Source: Parapedobacter deserti (lineage in GTDB: Bacteria; Bacteroidota; Bacteroidia; Sphingobacteriales; Sphingobacteriaceae). Taken from it: 64,000 bases of DNA. The stretch covers positions 806,001 to 870,000 of the forward strand of contig NZ_JBHRTA010000038.1 of the NCBI RefSeq assembly GCF_042646065.1. Direction: 5' to 3'. Positions within the stretch are counted from its first letter, which is position 1. Each line of letters starts with the position of its first letter. Positions 1 to 7,953 of the stretch are shown one piece after another. The notes beneath the pieces were generated by a model. That model did not search any database. It saw only the letters and a list, made by a program, of their open reading frames with translations, and had not been told where the DNA came from. A program made the translations under genes and the position numbers.

Positions 1-214
1 CGCTGCTGATTTCCTTAAGATTAGAAACCTTGTATTGGGCTACGACCTGCCCAGGACAACGCTTTCCAGAATCGGGTTGGACGGGCTGTCGCTTCGTTTC
101 CAAGTCGATAACCTGCCGGCACTTTACCAAAGTAATGATCTCGGCGTGGATCCCGAGACGCTGGGCCTGCGTCTCCCGACTAATTATGTGTTTGGCCTGA
201 ATTGCAGATTTTAA
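1..214 (+). CDS. SusC/RagA-type TonB-dependent receptor, C-terminal end (partial)
   Basis: Reading in the frame that starts at base 2 gives about 70 residues closing with a stop at 212-214. The piece contains FLKIRNLVLGYDLP, the typical penultimate strands of SusC barrels, and ends in an aromatic residue (..GLNCRF), as outer-membrane beta-barrels do. Only the last barrel strands are present; plug and TonB box lie outside the window. A SusD gene starts 16 bases downstream, the standard SusC-SusD pairing, so this would be the outer-membrane pore of a nutrient uptake pair. The substrate cannot be told from the fragment. Confidence 0.9.
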   Translation, partial: AADFLKIRNLVLGYDLPRTTLSRIGLDGLSLRFQVDNLPALYQSNDLGVDPETLGLRLPTNYVFGLNCRF

Positions 215-230
215 CGCCAAAAAATAAGAA

Positions 231-1652
231 ATGAAGACGATCATATATATCCTGACCTTAGCCTTCGCGTTGGCGCTTGCCGGTTGTGAAAAATTTACTG
301 ATATCCAGCCAAAAGGCAAAAACCTGCTGAGCGCGGCAGGTGATCTGAACCTGTTGCTCAATGACCCCTATGGCGGATTTACCGTGTCCCGTCTGGGCAT
401 GCTGACCTCATCGATATACTATACCAATATCGGGCTCCTCAAAAACGAACCCGTCAAGACGTTCAACTACGCCACGGTATTTTGGGATGAAAGCATCGAC
501 CGCGCGTTGCTGCGGCCCAGCTGCAATATCTACGAGCCGATTTATAGCCTAATTGGGCGAACATTCAATCCGGTCATCGCACGTGCCGATGCGGCAACCG
601 GTGACCGCCTCCTCGTAGACCGGTATAAAGCGGAGGCCTATGTACTGCGCGCTTGGTTCCATTACCTGGCCGTAAATATCTTTGCAAAGGCTTACGATCC
701 GGCAACGGCAGCAGCCGATGGCGGTGTGCCATACCTGCTCGACACCGACCTGCTGTCACAGCCGAGTCGTAAGTATACCGTAGCCGAAGTTTATGACCTG
801 ATGCTGAAAGACCTCCACAGTGCGTTTGAACTCGATGCCCTGTTGGACGAAGGCGTCAACCCACAACGCGTAGGCAAGTCGTTTGCCCACGCCGTGCATG
901 CCAGGGTGCTGTTGTCCATGCGCAGGTACGATGATGCGCTGGCGGCGGCACGTGCTGCCCTGGCCATCAACGACCACATCGATGACCACAACGAAATGCT
1001 GGTGGACTATCCGGTAGCGGGCGTATCACCCACTCCGCAAGGTTGGGTCAGGCCCAGGCTTTCCAGCCGGGAAGATTTGTTCTACACCCCAACAGGCCTG
1101 TTGCTGACGTGGTTTCCCCCGGAGCTCCTTGCCGAGTTTGACCCTAATTCGGTGCTGTACAATTATATGCCTACCGAGGTCAATATCCCGTTTTCAGACG
1201 ACTTAGGGGCAGACTTTGGTATGCCGGGCGAGAATGCGGTCTGGACATGGGATACCCAATCGGAGGTCAGCGGCGCCGGGCTCACCTCCGTCGATATGCA
1301 CCTGGTTGAAGCCGAGTGCCTCATGCGGGCTGATGACCTCCCCGGGGCAAAAGCCAAGCTGGAACTGATCCGAAAAAAGCGGATCATCACCGACCGATAT
1401 GAACCTTCCTTCGCTTCCGGCAGAGCAGACACGTTCACATTGCTCAAGCAGTTGAGCAGGAGCGAAAACTGGAATACCATGAAGGATTTTATCGACCTGA
1501 AGCGCTGGAATACCGAGCCCGAATTTGCAGCGGACCTGCATCGGACCATCTTGGGCGAAACGTATACCTTAACGCCCCAGTCGCCGCTTTGGATCTGGCC
1601 GTTTCCACAGACAGCGACCAACTTTAATCCCGGCCTGACACAGAATTATTGA
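231..1652 (+). CDS. SusD/RagB-family nutrient-binding outer-membrane lipoprotein
   Basis: A 473-residue lipoprotein with a signal peptide and lipobox (LALAGC, Cys at residue 19) followed by the usual SusD N-terminus (EKFTDIQPKGKNL). The middle has TPR-like helices (YKAEAYVLRAWFHYLAVN) characteristic of SusD, and the end has the family's closing pattern (LWIWPFPQ...NPGLTQNY). It is somewhat short for SusD (usual 480-600). SusD proteins sit on the cell surface as a lid over their SusC partner and bind the ligand. It lies 16 bases after the SusC end and 48 bases before a TlpA-like gene, probably one operon. Ligand unknown. Confidence 0.92.
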   Translation: MKTIIYILTLAFALALAGCEKFTDIQPKGKNLLSAAGDLNLLLNDPYGGFTVSRLGMLTSSIYYTNIGLLKNEPVKTFNYATVFWDESIDRALLRPSCNIYEPIYSLIGRTFNPVIARADAATGDRLLVDRYKAEAYVLRAWFHYLAVNIFAKAYDPATAAADGGVPYLLDTDLLSQPSRKYTVAEVYDLMLKDLHSAFELDALLDEGVNPQRVGKSFAHAVHARVLLSMRRYDDALAAARAALAINDHIDDHNEMLVDYPVAGVSPTPQGWVRPRLSSREDLFYTPTGLLLTWFPPELLAEFDPNSVLYNYMPTEVNIPFSDDLGADFGMPGENAVWTWDTQSEVSGAGLTSVDMHLVEAECLMRADDLPGAKAKLELIRKKRIITDRYEPSFASGRADTFTLLKQLSRSENWNTMKDFIDLKRWNTEPEFAADLHRTILGETYTLTPQSPLWIWPFPQTATNFNPGLTQNY

Positions 1653-1700
1653 TTTCTTGAGAACGTATTAATTAAGAAATATTTTAACGAAAAATGCATC

Positions 1701-2792
1701 ATGAACAAATTTAGAAAGTTAATTATCTGCACATGCCTGGCGCTGTTGACGGCGGCGGGAGCCCTGGCCCAGAAAGCACGCGTGAAAGGCAACATCAAGG
1801 GACTGGAAGACACGCAGATCCTAGTCAGCTATATGGTGGATGGCGATGTCCCCAGGATGGACACGGTGTTTACGAAGAAAGGGAAGTTCAAATGGGAGGC
1901 GGATATGCCGGAGCCGCAGAAAGTGTATCTAAGGTTTCCAGCGCGGTTTGTTGAGTTTTTCGCCGAGCAAGGCACGATCAGGATCAGCGGCGATGCCGAC
2001 GCGCTGGGCGAGCTGAAGATCAGCGGTTCCAAGACGCAGGATGAGGCGGTTGCTTACCGGAATTCGCTGAAGGACCTGGCCGATCAGGAACGGCCGCTTT
2101 ACCAACGGTATGGCAAAGGCAGTGCAGCCGAACAGTTGGAAGTGGAAGAGGCACTGGAGGATATCCGCCGGCAGAAGCGCGACCGGGTCACGCAGTATGT
2201 TACGGCTCATCCGGGCAGCCCGTTCAGCGTGAGTTTGGTGGCAGCCCGGGCCACAATGGGGGCTTATGAAGATGTGAAGCCGCTCTATGACCTGCTGGAT
2301 GCGTCTGCCCGGCAGACCTCGGCTGGCAGACAGCTCGGCGAGCGGCTTGAGGTGCTGAAGCGCAGTGCGATCGGCGAGACCATGCTGGCATTTACGCAAA
2401 ATGACACTGAAGGCAAGCCGGTGCATTTTTCAGATTTCAAAGGCAAGCATGTGCTGGTCGACTTCTGGGCGAGCTGGTGCGGTCCATGCCGGGCCGAAAA
2501 CCCGAACGTGCTGAAAGCCTACAATACCTATAAAGACAACAACTTCACGGTTATCGGCGTGTCGCTGGACGATGAGGCAGACCGGTGGAAGAAAGCGATC
2601 GAAGAAGATGGCATGCCGTGGACGCAGGTGTCAGACCTGAAAGGCTTCAAGAACGAGGTGTCCGCTTACTACGGGATACAGGGAATTCCGAGCACACTGC
2701 TGGTCGACCCCCAGGGGAAAATCATCGCCAAGGACCTGCGGGGCGAAATGCTTCAGAAAAAACTGGCGGAGCTTTTTGATAACCAACTTTAG
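1701..2792 (+). CDS. TlpA-like thiol-disulfide protein with DUF4369 N-terminal domain
   Basis: A 363-residue secreted protein. Residues 1-23 form a signal peptide; about 25-115 match the DUF4369 pattern (KGNIKGLEDTQILVSYMVDG); a helical linker follows; about 225-363 form an AhpC/TSA-thioredoxin fold with the redox motif WCGPC at about residues 259-263 within FWASWCGPCRAENPNV and the cis-Pro region GIPSTLLVDPQGKI. Proteins of this architecture are periplasmic thiol reductants in Bacteroidota, often encoded next to SusC/SusD genes. Substrate proteins are unknown. The next gene, 13 bases downstream, is a paralogue, so the pair looks like a tandem duplication within one operon. Confidence 0.9.
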   Translation: MNKFRKLIICTCLALLTAAGALAQKARVKGNIKGLEDTQILVSYMVDGDVPRMDTVFTKKGKFKWEADMPEPQKVYLRFPARFVEFFAEQGTIRISGDADALGELKISGSKTQDEAVAYRNSLKDLADQERPLYQRYGKGSAAEQLEVEEALEDIRRQKRDRVTQYVTAHPGSPFSVSLVAARATMGAYEDVKPLYDLLDASARQTSAGRQLGERLEVLKRSAIGETMLAFTQNDTEGKPVHFSDFKGKHVLVDFWASWCGPCRAENPNVLKAYNTYKDNNFTVIGVSLDDEADRWKKAIEEDGMPWTQVSDLKGFKNEVSAYYGIQGIPSTLLVDPQGKIIAKDLRGEMLQKKLAELFDNQL

Positions 2793-2805
2793 CTAACCAC
2801 TGCAG

Positions 2806-3918
2806 ATGAAAACAACAACATCATTACTCCTATGCCTCGGCATGGCGTCGTCCGCATTGGGGCAGCAGCCGGGCCTTACCATCACGGCATCGATTAAAGA
2901 CCTGCCCGCCGACCAGTGGGTGTATTACCGTGAAATGGGCGGCAATGACCAGCGCGATTCGGTGAAAACCGAAGCCGGCGGGTTTTCCATGTCTGTACCC
3001 ATCGCGGCAGGTGAAGGGAATACCTACCTGATCAGCATCGGCCGCAATTACCAAGACCCGAACTCGACACTCCTGCTTTACCTCGATCAGGGGACGCTGA
3101 CCATCAACGGCGATGGTCCGCGGTTCAAGGACGCAGACCTGTCCGGCAGCCCGTGGGTGGAAGCGTATAACGATTTCAACGCGGCCATCCGCAGCGAGGA
3201 GATGATAGCCATCAACAAAAAGATGGGTGAACTTCGCAGCAAGCAGGATACCGCCGCGCTGAAGGCCCTCCAGCCGGAATATGCCGGAGCTGCCGCTGAA
3301 CGGGAAGAAAAAATTGTTCAGTGGATCAAAGCCCATCCCGCCTCGCCGATCAGCGCTTGGGCCATCCGCATGAATCTTCAGCAGCGGGACGTCGGAGAGC
3401 AGGAGCAGCTGCTGAATGCGGTGCACGAGACAGCCAAGGACAACATTCCAGCCAGGGACCTGGCGCGGCGCATCGCGGGCACCAAGGCGACCGCCGTAGG
3501 CCAGCCCGCGCCGGAGTTTACACAGAACGACCCGGAAGGCAGGCCGGTATCCCTGCGTGATTTCCGGGGTCAGTACGTGCTGATCGACTTCTGGGCGAGC
3601 TGGTGCGTTCCGTGCCGCAAGGAAAACCCGCATGTGGTGGCCGCTTACGAAAAATTCAAGGATAAGAACTTTACCGTATTGGGTGTCTCGTTGGACAATC
3701 CCGGTAAGAAGGCCGACTGGTTGGCCGCTATTGAAAAGGACGGCCTTCCCTGGACACACGTGTCCGACCTGCAGGGGTGGAACAATGCCGCATCCAGACT
3801 GTATGCCGTCAGCGCCATCCCGGCCAACTTCCTGGTCGATCCCGACGGTAAGATCGTAGCCAAAAACCTGCGCGGCAAAGCCCTGGAACAAACACTTTCA
3901 GAAATTTTAGACAAATAA
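2806..3918 (+). CDS. TlpA-like thiol-disulfide protein with DUF4369-like N-terminus, paralogue of upstream gene
   Basis: A 370-residue secreted protein with signal peptide (ending near ALGQQ), a DUF4369-like beta domain (ITASIKDLPADQWVYYREMG), a helical linker and a C-terminal thioredoxin fold. The active site is WCVPC at about residues 266-270 in FWASWCVPCRKENPHV, differing from WCGPC in the gene before by the first residue between the cysteines, which in thioredoxin-fold proteins tunes redox potential. The cis-Pro loop AIPANFLVDPDGKI is intact. The start follows the previous stop by 13 bases. It probably acts with its paralogue in the periplasm; distinct partners are inference. Confidence 0.9.
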   Translation: MKTTTSLLLCLGMASSALGQQPGLTITASIKDLPADQWVYYREMGGNDQRDSVKTEAGGFSMSVPIAAGEGNTYLISIGRNYQDPNSTLLLYLDQGTLTINGDGPRFKDADLSGSPWVEAYNDFNAAIRSEEMIAINKKMGELRSKQDTAALKALQPEYAGAAAEREEKIVQWIKAHPASPISAWAIRMNLQQRDVGEQEQLLNAVHETAKDNIPARDLARRIAGTKATAVGQPAPEFTQNDPEGRPVSLRDFRGQYVLIDFWASWCVPCRKENPHVVAAYEKFKDKNFTVLGVSLDNPGKKADWLAAIEKDGLPWTHVSDLQGWNNAASRLYAVSAIPANFLVDPDGKIVAKNLRGKALEQTLSEILDK

Positions 3919-3929
3919 TAATATTAGGG

Positions 3930-4259
3930 TTACCGGCGCAAAGCTTCTGGCCGCCGCATCTTGCGAACGACGGCTAACTTTCCCTTTTCGAAGTCAGAAC
4001 TACCGGTGCCGGGACTACGCTTGGTAAGCTTCTCCAGGTTTTTCAGGCGCTTGCCGACCGTATAGCGGCCCAATGCCGAATTTCTAAAATTCGGGTGTTG
4101 TTTGAATCCACGGAGATCGATCCGTAGCGTATCGCTGTAAGACCACAGGTACCCGCCGGCACTGATGTATTTGCCTTTCAGCACGCGTTGGATGGAAGAC
4201 CGCGTGATGGCTGTTTCGCGGCTTGCTTCGTTGATGCAGCCATAAGTACGGATAAGCAC
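3930..4259 (-). CDS. NUMOD1-domain DNA-binding protein, N-terminally clipped (possible pseudogene)
   Basis: The 109-residue frame from a GTG codon begins LIRTYGCINEASRETA and continues with SSIQRVLKGKYISAGGYLWSY, which is the NUMOD1 helix-turn-helix pattern (sequence-specific DNA-binding module of homing endonucleases and related Bacteroidota proteins). The first strand of the domain (KKVSQYNFDG) is encoded in frame upstream to about 4289, but no ATG, GTG or TTG precedes it before the stop at 4329-4331. So the annotated start cuts the domain, and the gene is either started at a non-standard codon or is a remnant. No nuclease domain follows. It lies convergent to the TlpA pair, 11 bases away. 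Confidence 0.5.
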   Translation of the reverse strand: MLIRTYGCINEASRETAITRSSIQRVLKGKYISAGGYLWSYSDTLRIDLRGFKQHPNFRNSALGRYTVGKRLKNLEKLTKRSPGTGSSDFEKGKLAVVRKMRRPEALRR

Positions 4260-4389
4260 ACCGTCAAAGTTATATTGGCTTACTTTCTTAGGGGCTGAGC
4301 TGGCGGTACGGTAGAAAAAAGTTCTTATTTACTGGCCAAGATTTAGGCGGCTGACCCGGCTGCAGCGATCATGATTGACCCATGAAAAA

Positions 4390-5199
4390 CTACGGATCGG
4401 GGAGCAGTTCTATTTCCAGCAGCATTTGGTCCCAGGCAGCCCGGGCTTCTGTGGCATCGGCACTTTCGAAGCGGTCTTTTTTGACCAGCAGGTAGAGTGC
4501 GTCCCCTGCTGCCATATTTTCTACGGTCACATTGACCCTAGAAGAGCGGGCACTGCTGACACTGGGCAAGTGAAAAAACGTATTGATGAGATTGGCAGTG
4601 TTCTCTTCGCGGCTGATGATAATCCGACCCTTTAAGTTAGCGGAATAGAGCGGTGCTATTTTGAAGAAATCGCCACTGACCCTGATCAAGTATCTTCCGG
4701 CTTGGTTGAATATTAGTCTGTTTCCCGATAGGCTCAAGATACCGTCTCCTGATTCTTTGACAATTGAAGCCGGACTTACCGTCAACGGTTGGAACTTAAG
4801 ATTGGTCTCCACATTATTGACTCCTCCATCGGTCCGGCTTTCCGTGCGGGGATAAGCCACAATGGCATAGGCCCTGTCAGGAAAAGTAAAGTCTACTTCC
4901 GGAAGCACCCATTGTGTTCCGTTGAAAAAAGTATACGCCTTCAAGTCCGTATCATATACCACTAATCCTTCCGCAGGGTTAACTACGGCCTCTTTCTGGA
5001 TCGTGGAAAGACGGGGGGCCAGAATTCCTTTATCCACGGACTGCAAGTCTATTGCCGCGGAAGGATGGGGGGTACGCGTATTGACCCCGGTCTGCTGCGC
5101 AGATGATAAATTTCCTAAAAGAACGAAAGTCAAGAAAAAGAGCCCGGCAAACACCCTGCTGAAAGAAAGCCGCTTACACCGGGAAAAAAACGTGTTCAT
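4390..5199 (-). CDS. Secreted beta-sandwich (C1q-like/collar-type) protein 1
   Basis: I place the start at the ATG at 5199 because a clean signal peptide follows (MNTFFSRCKRLSF... to LLGNLSSAQ); the frame is open further to 5295. The mature N-terminus has the motif TGVNTRTPHPSAAIDLQS followed by DKGILAPRLSTIQ and NPAEGLVVYDTD, then FFNGTQWV. This recurring Bacteroidota motif precedes C-terminal beta-sandwich domains resembling C1q/TNF or phage collar modules. The C-terminal 150 residues are beta-rich (FNQAGRYLIRVSG). No catalytic motif is visible. It is the last of three homologous genes on this strand, so likely an extracellular structural or adhesive protein. Confidence 0.72.
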   Translation of the reverse strand: MNTFFSRCKRLSFSRVFAGLFFLTFVLLGNLSSAQQTGVNTRTPHPSAAIDLQSVDKGILAPRLSTIQKEAVVNPAEGLVVYDTDLKAYTFFNGTQWVLPEVDFTFPDRAYAIVAYPRTESRTDGGVNNVETNLKFQPLTVSPASIVKESGDGILSLSGNRLIFNQAGRYLIRVSGDFFKIAPLYSANLKGRIIISREENTANLINTFFHLPSVSSARSSRVNVTVENMAAGDALYLLVKKDRFESADATEARAAWDQMLLEIELLPDP

Positions 5200-5297
5200 C
5201 TTCGAAAGGATATGATGTGGCCATGCTCGATATAGCCGTAATAAGAATTCAAATTCAGTTGGAGAGCCAAGCATTAATCGACGTTTAAATGGCATGG

Positions 5298-5999
5298 CTA
5301 TTCAATTACTTTAATGATGACTAATGGGTTATACACAGAATGGGAGATAGTCGTCGCTAAGCGGGTATAGCGAAATTCAAATTCCTCGCCGTTGCCGATG
5401 TCTATAATTCCCTTGGCTACTGTGTTGTTGTCTCCAGGGTGACTGGCGGGAATATCGATAAAACCCTCTACGAAATTGTCCGGATCCGATGCGGAGTACA
5501 ACCCAACGGACTGCCAGCTTACACCCGCATCGGGTTTATAGATACGGGAGTGAAGCGTGATCTCGTATTTCCCGGGCCTGGTCACACGGAGCCTCCGGCT
5601 GTTGGTCCCGTCCGTTACGATATCGTGCGGGTTGTAAAGGACCGTTTTGCCTTCTGATATGGCTTCGCTTCCAGCATCGGGCAACGCATCGAAACGCACG
5701 ATGGCCACCATCTGTGAAGCCAGCACTTCCTGGCGGGGAAAACAGTCCCAACGACCATCGGCATACAGCATGAGACAATTATAATCCAGGTCGTATACTT
5801 GGAGCCCCTCGGCCGGATCCGAAATCGCAAGTCTCTGGGCAGCCGTCATCCGCGGATACAGCAGGCCCTTATCCGTGGACACCACGTCAAGCACGGAAGA
5901 TGCGTCCGGCTCTGCTGTTCCGATCCCAGTCTGTGCGGTTGCGGCAAAAACACTTCCCCATAACGCCCATAAAAAAACGTACATCAAGTTTCTCGTCAT
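5298..5999 (-). CDS. Secreted beta-sandwich (C1q-like/collar-type) protein 2
   Basis: A 233-residue protein with signal peptide (to VFAATAQ) and the same mature motif as its neighbours: TGIGTAEPDASSVLDVVS, DKGLLYPRMTAAQR, DPAEGLQVYDLD, and a W in place of the aromatic display site (LYADGRWDCFP). The rest is beta-rich with RVTRPGKYEITLHSRIYK, aligning to the strand of C1q-like folds that reads AGRYLIRVSG in protein 1. There is one cysteine pair candidate (NCLM...WDCF). It starts 6 bases after the third homologue ends and is followed 98 bases later by the preferred start of protein 1. Function unknown; extracellular location is inferred from the signal peptide. Confidence 0.72.
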   Translation of the reverse strand: MTRNLMYVFLWALWGSVFAATAQTGIGTAEPDASSVLDVVSTDKGLLYPRMTAAQRLAISDPAEGLQVYDLDYNCLMLYADGRWDCFPRQEVLASQMVAIVRFDALPDAGSEAISEGKTVLYNPHDIVTDGTNSRRLRVTRPGKYEITLHSRIYKPDAGVSWQSVGLYSASDPDNFVEGFIDIPASHPGDNNTVAKGIIDIGNGEEFEFRYTRLATTISHSVYNPLVIIKVIE

Positions 6000-6005
6000 T
6001 TTACT

Positions 6006-6716
6006 TTATCTTTTGATGGTAAGCATATTGTTCTGGAATCCCACGTTGTGGGCATCCCCGGCATCTGTTTTTCTATACCAAAGGGTAAGCAAGTCCCCCG
6101 CCACTAGGTCCGCCACCACCGTAACCCCCATGCCTGTGCTGTTCCTCGCGCCTCCCGGGGAAGCCCCGATCGATGCATCGGAAAGCTTCAGATTCGCCCC
6201 GTTCCTCCTTAGCATGGTCCTGCCCGAGAACTGAGGGTCCTCGGCAATCCTTTTCATGACTCCGGTAACCTCCAGGATGTAGGTTCCCGATTCCAGAATC
6301 CTGATGGTCTGTGCGTTCATCACCTCCGCATAATCCGCATCCGACGCCCTGAATACCAGGCTCAGCCCGGCCATCTGTTTGCCAACCTGAGAATCTGCGC
6401 CCGTGCCGGTCTCCACATCTTCAAAGGCATAGACCTGATAAGAGGAGCTGAATTTGGTTTTATAGGACCGCACCCAACTCACACCGTCAAAGTAGTATTT
6501 GGCCTGCTGACCTGTCACATAAACCTCCAGGCCTGTCGCAGGGTTGCGAATCGCATCCCTTTGGGCTGCCGTCATGCGGGGGATCAATATTCCTTTACTA
6601 TCGGAGACAATATCAAGCGCGGCAGACGGGTCTGGATCATGGGTGCCGACACCGACTTGGGCAGCCGCCATGCTATCCCAATACAGCAGAACGCCCAGTA
6701 TTAACATTTTTTTCAT
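6006..6716 (-). CDS. Secreted beta-sandwich (C1q-like/collar-type) protein 3
   Basis: The ATG at 6716 (MKKMLILGVLLYWDSMAAAQ) gives a signal peptide directly before the motif VGVGTHDPDPSAALDIVS; the frame also extends to a TTG at 6836, which I reject because it would bury the signal peptide. The motif continues SKGILIPRMTAAQRDAI, NPATGLEVYVTG, YYFDGVSWV. The C-terminal part is beta-rich (IRILESGTYILEVTGVMK). It heads a three-gene same-strand array with the two homologues, and a candidate promoter -7 box lies at 6888-6895. No enzyme signature is seen; it is probably a surface or secreted structural protein. Confidence 0.72.
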   Translation of the reverse strand: MKKMLILGVLLYWDSMAAAQVGVGTHDPDPSAALDIVSDSKGILIPRMTAAQRDAIRNPATGLEVYVTGQQAKYYFDGVSWVRSYKTKFSSSYQVYAFEDVETGTGADSQVGKQMAGLSLVFRASDADYAEVMNAQTIRILESGTYILEVTGVMKRIAEDPQFSGRTMLRRNGANLKLSDASIGASPGGARNSTGMGVTVVADLVAGDLLTLWYRKTDAGDAHNVGFQNNMLTIKR

Positions 6717-6887
6717 ACGCAGTAAATTTGTATCCTGACGGACTCGCCTGCTTGCCTTAATTCCCTTTTTCACAAGGGCCGAAACCGGCACCTGACCTTG
6801 CTTAATAAAAAAGCCGTTATCGTTCAGTTCGCTCAATTACAAGTAGATACGTTGACGCTGGACAAAACCCAATGTCAATTATTTTCC

Positions 6888-6895
6888 CAAATATA
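6888..6895 (-). promoter_or_regulatory. Candidate Bacteroidota -7 box for the beta-sandwich array
   Basis: On the minus strand this reads TATATTTG, an exact match to the Bacteroidota -7 consensus TAnnTTTG, in an AT-rich stretch. It would start transcription near 6881, about 165 bases before the preferred start of the first array gene. No convincing -33 TTG/TTTG box is seen at the expected spacing, so the call is tentative. Confidence 0.4.
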
Positions 6896-7051
6896 TAAAA
6901 TTATTGAACTTGGCGGCTTAACGGTTCATTGGGGTAGTTGATCCAGAACGCAATAGTCGCTTATGTCCCGCATCAGCCCTGTACACAGCACGCCAGACGG
7001 CGGGAAATGGGCAGGGGGAAGGGTGGACTTGCTGGTTACGAAGCGTCTGCG

Positions 7052-7786
7052 CTATTCGCGTCGGCTTTCGACGGTGTAAACAAAGCTGTCGGCCTTGTAG
7101 TAGCCCAGGTTGTATTCGATAGGACGCTCAGCAACGTCGTATACAAAGCGCTTGCGGCATAGTATCGGACTGCCGATGTCAGTTTCCAGCTTTTGGGCAA
7201 TAAACTCATCCGCAAGCAAGGCGCTGATTTCTTCCTTTGATATATAGGCAATGACTTGGTGCTCTTTTTCCAGTATTTCATAAAGTGGGCGCGTGAAATC
7301 CTCGTCGCCCGTTAAGCCTACCCGGGGATGGAAATAGGATCTAAAGTATACGAACGGCCCTTCGGGGCGCCCCCGCAGCCGAACCAATTGCAATACCTTT
7401 TGATTGCCTTTTATTTCGAAAAAGTTGGCGACTTTCTGATCCGGGATTACCCAGCTGATATGCAACTCGAAGTTTTTGATTGGTATCCCCCGTGTTTCCA
7501 TCTCCTGCGAGAAGCTAAGCCAGTTTTTCGATTTGGAGCTGATCGACTGGATGGAGGCTACCTTGGTGCCAACACCTTTCTTGCGGATCAACAAGCCTTC
7601 AAAGACGAGCTTGTTGATTGCCTGCCTTAACGTTGCCCGGGAGATGGCGAGCCGCTTGGCGAGATCAACTTCATTCGGTAGTAATTTGCCTTCCTGATAT
7701 TCAGGGCTTTCTATAAGTCTTCTTAGCAGGAGCTCTGCTTGCACATGCAAGGGCACCGGGCTCTTGTGGTTTATTTTGAAATCCAA
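7052..7786 (-). CDS. GntR-family transcriptional regulator (HutC/UTRA type), likely PUL repressor
   Basis: A 244-residue regulator. Residues about 8-75 form the GntR winged helix (PLHVQAELLLRRLI, LPNEVDLAKRLAISRATLRQAI, GLLIRKKGVGTKV). About 95-235 form a UTRA ligand-binding domain, ending in the typical RFVYDVAERPIEYNLGYYKAD pattern spread over the last strands. The start is a TTG; no ATG or GTG lies in frame before the upstream stop. UTRA domains usually bind sugars, sugar phosphates or other small effectors. It is divergent from the PUL beginning at 8002, and a near-palindrome at 7860-7879 overlaps the predicted PUL start site, so I infer it represses the PUL until an effector (perhaps a mannose phosphate) binds. 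Confidence 0.9.
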   Translation of the reverse strand: MDFKINHKSPVPLHVQAELLLRRLIESPEYQEGKLLPNEVDLAKRLAISRATLRQAINKLVFEGLLIRKKGVGTKVASIQSISSKSKNWLSFSQEMETRGIPIKNFELHISWVIPDQKVANFFEIKGNQKVLQLVRLRGRPEGPFVYFRSYFHPRVGLTGDEDFTRPLYEILEKEHQVIAYISKEEISALLADEFIAQKLETDIGSPILCRKRFVYDVAERPIEYNLGYYKADSFVYTVESRRE

Positions 7787-7828
7787 CTCTGATCCGAAAA
7801 GTAAAACAGCGACTAATTTATAAAAAAA

Positions 7829-7858
7829 TTTGATTTATTGAAAAAAAGCTTATATTTG
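7829..7858 (+). promoter_or_regulatory. PUL promoter (Bacteroidota -33 / -7)
   Basis: TTTG at 7829-7832 and TATATTTG at 7851-7858 are separated by 18 bases, matching the Bacteroidota housekeeping promoter (TTTG, then TAnnTTTG with 17-23 bases between). Transcription would begin near 7864-7866, giving a leader of about 137 bases before the susC start at 8002. It is the only strong promoter match before the ten-gene plus-strand operon. Confidence 0.65.
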
Positions 7859-7859
7859 C

Positions 7860-7879
7860 ATGTACATACATACGTACAT
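7860..7879. promoter_or_regulatory. Candidate GntR operator, near-palindrome over the PUL start site
   Basis: ATGTACATACATACGTACAT is a near-perfect dyad: both ends read ATGTAC/GTACAT, with two mismatches in the centre. The GTAC-rich core resembles operators of AraR-type GntR regulators (TTGTACGTACAA). It begins two bases after the -7 box and covers the predicted start site, the position expected for a repressor. The GntR gene lies 74 bases away in divergent orientation. Confidence 0.55.
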
Positions 7880-7883
7880 TATT

Positions 7884-7902
7884 AATAGGCTCTGCGCCTA
7901 TT
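7884..7902 (+). promoter_or_regulatory. Stem-loop in PUL 5' leader
   Basis: AATAGGC at 7884-7890 pairs perfectly with GCCTATT at 7896-7902 around the loop TCTGC; two further T follow. It lies about 20 bases into the predicted transcript. The stem is short and the T-run weak, so it may be a mRNA 5' stabiliser or a leader regulatory element rather than a terminator. Confidence 0.4.
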
Positions 7903-7953
7903 TTGTTGAGTGTGGTAGCCGATTTTAAACATTTATATAATCAATTTTTATTT

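Noticed and set aside
2830..3891. Long open frame of 353 codons on the minus strand opposite the second TlpA-like gene
   Set aside because: It is the shadow of a well-supported gene; its translation has no signal peptide, domain or family motif, and the plus-strand protein carries WCVPC and a complete fold.
6717..6836. N-terminal extension of the third beta-sandwich protein to a TTG at 6836
   Set aside because: It would put 40 charged residues before a clear signal peptide; the internal ATG at 6716 is better.
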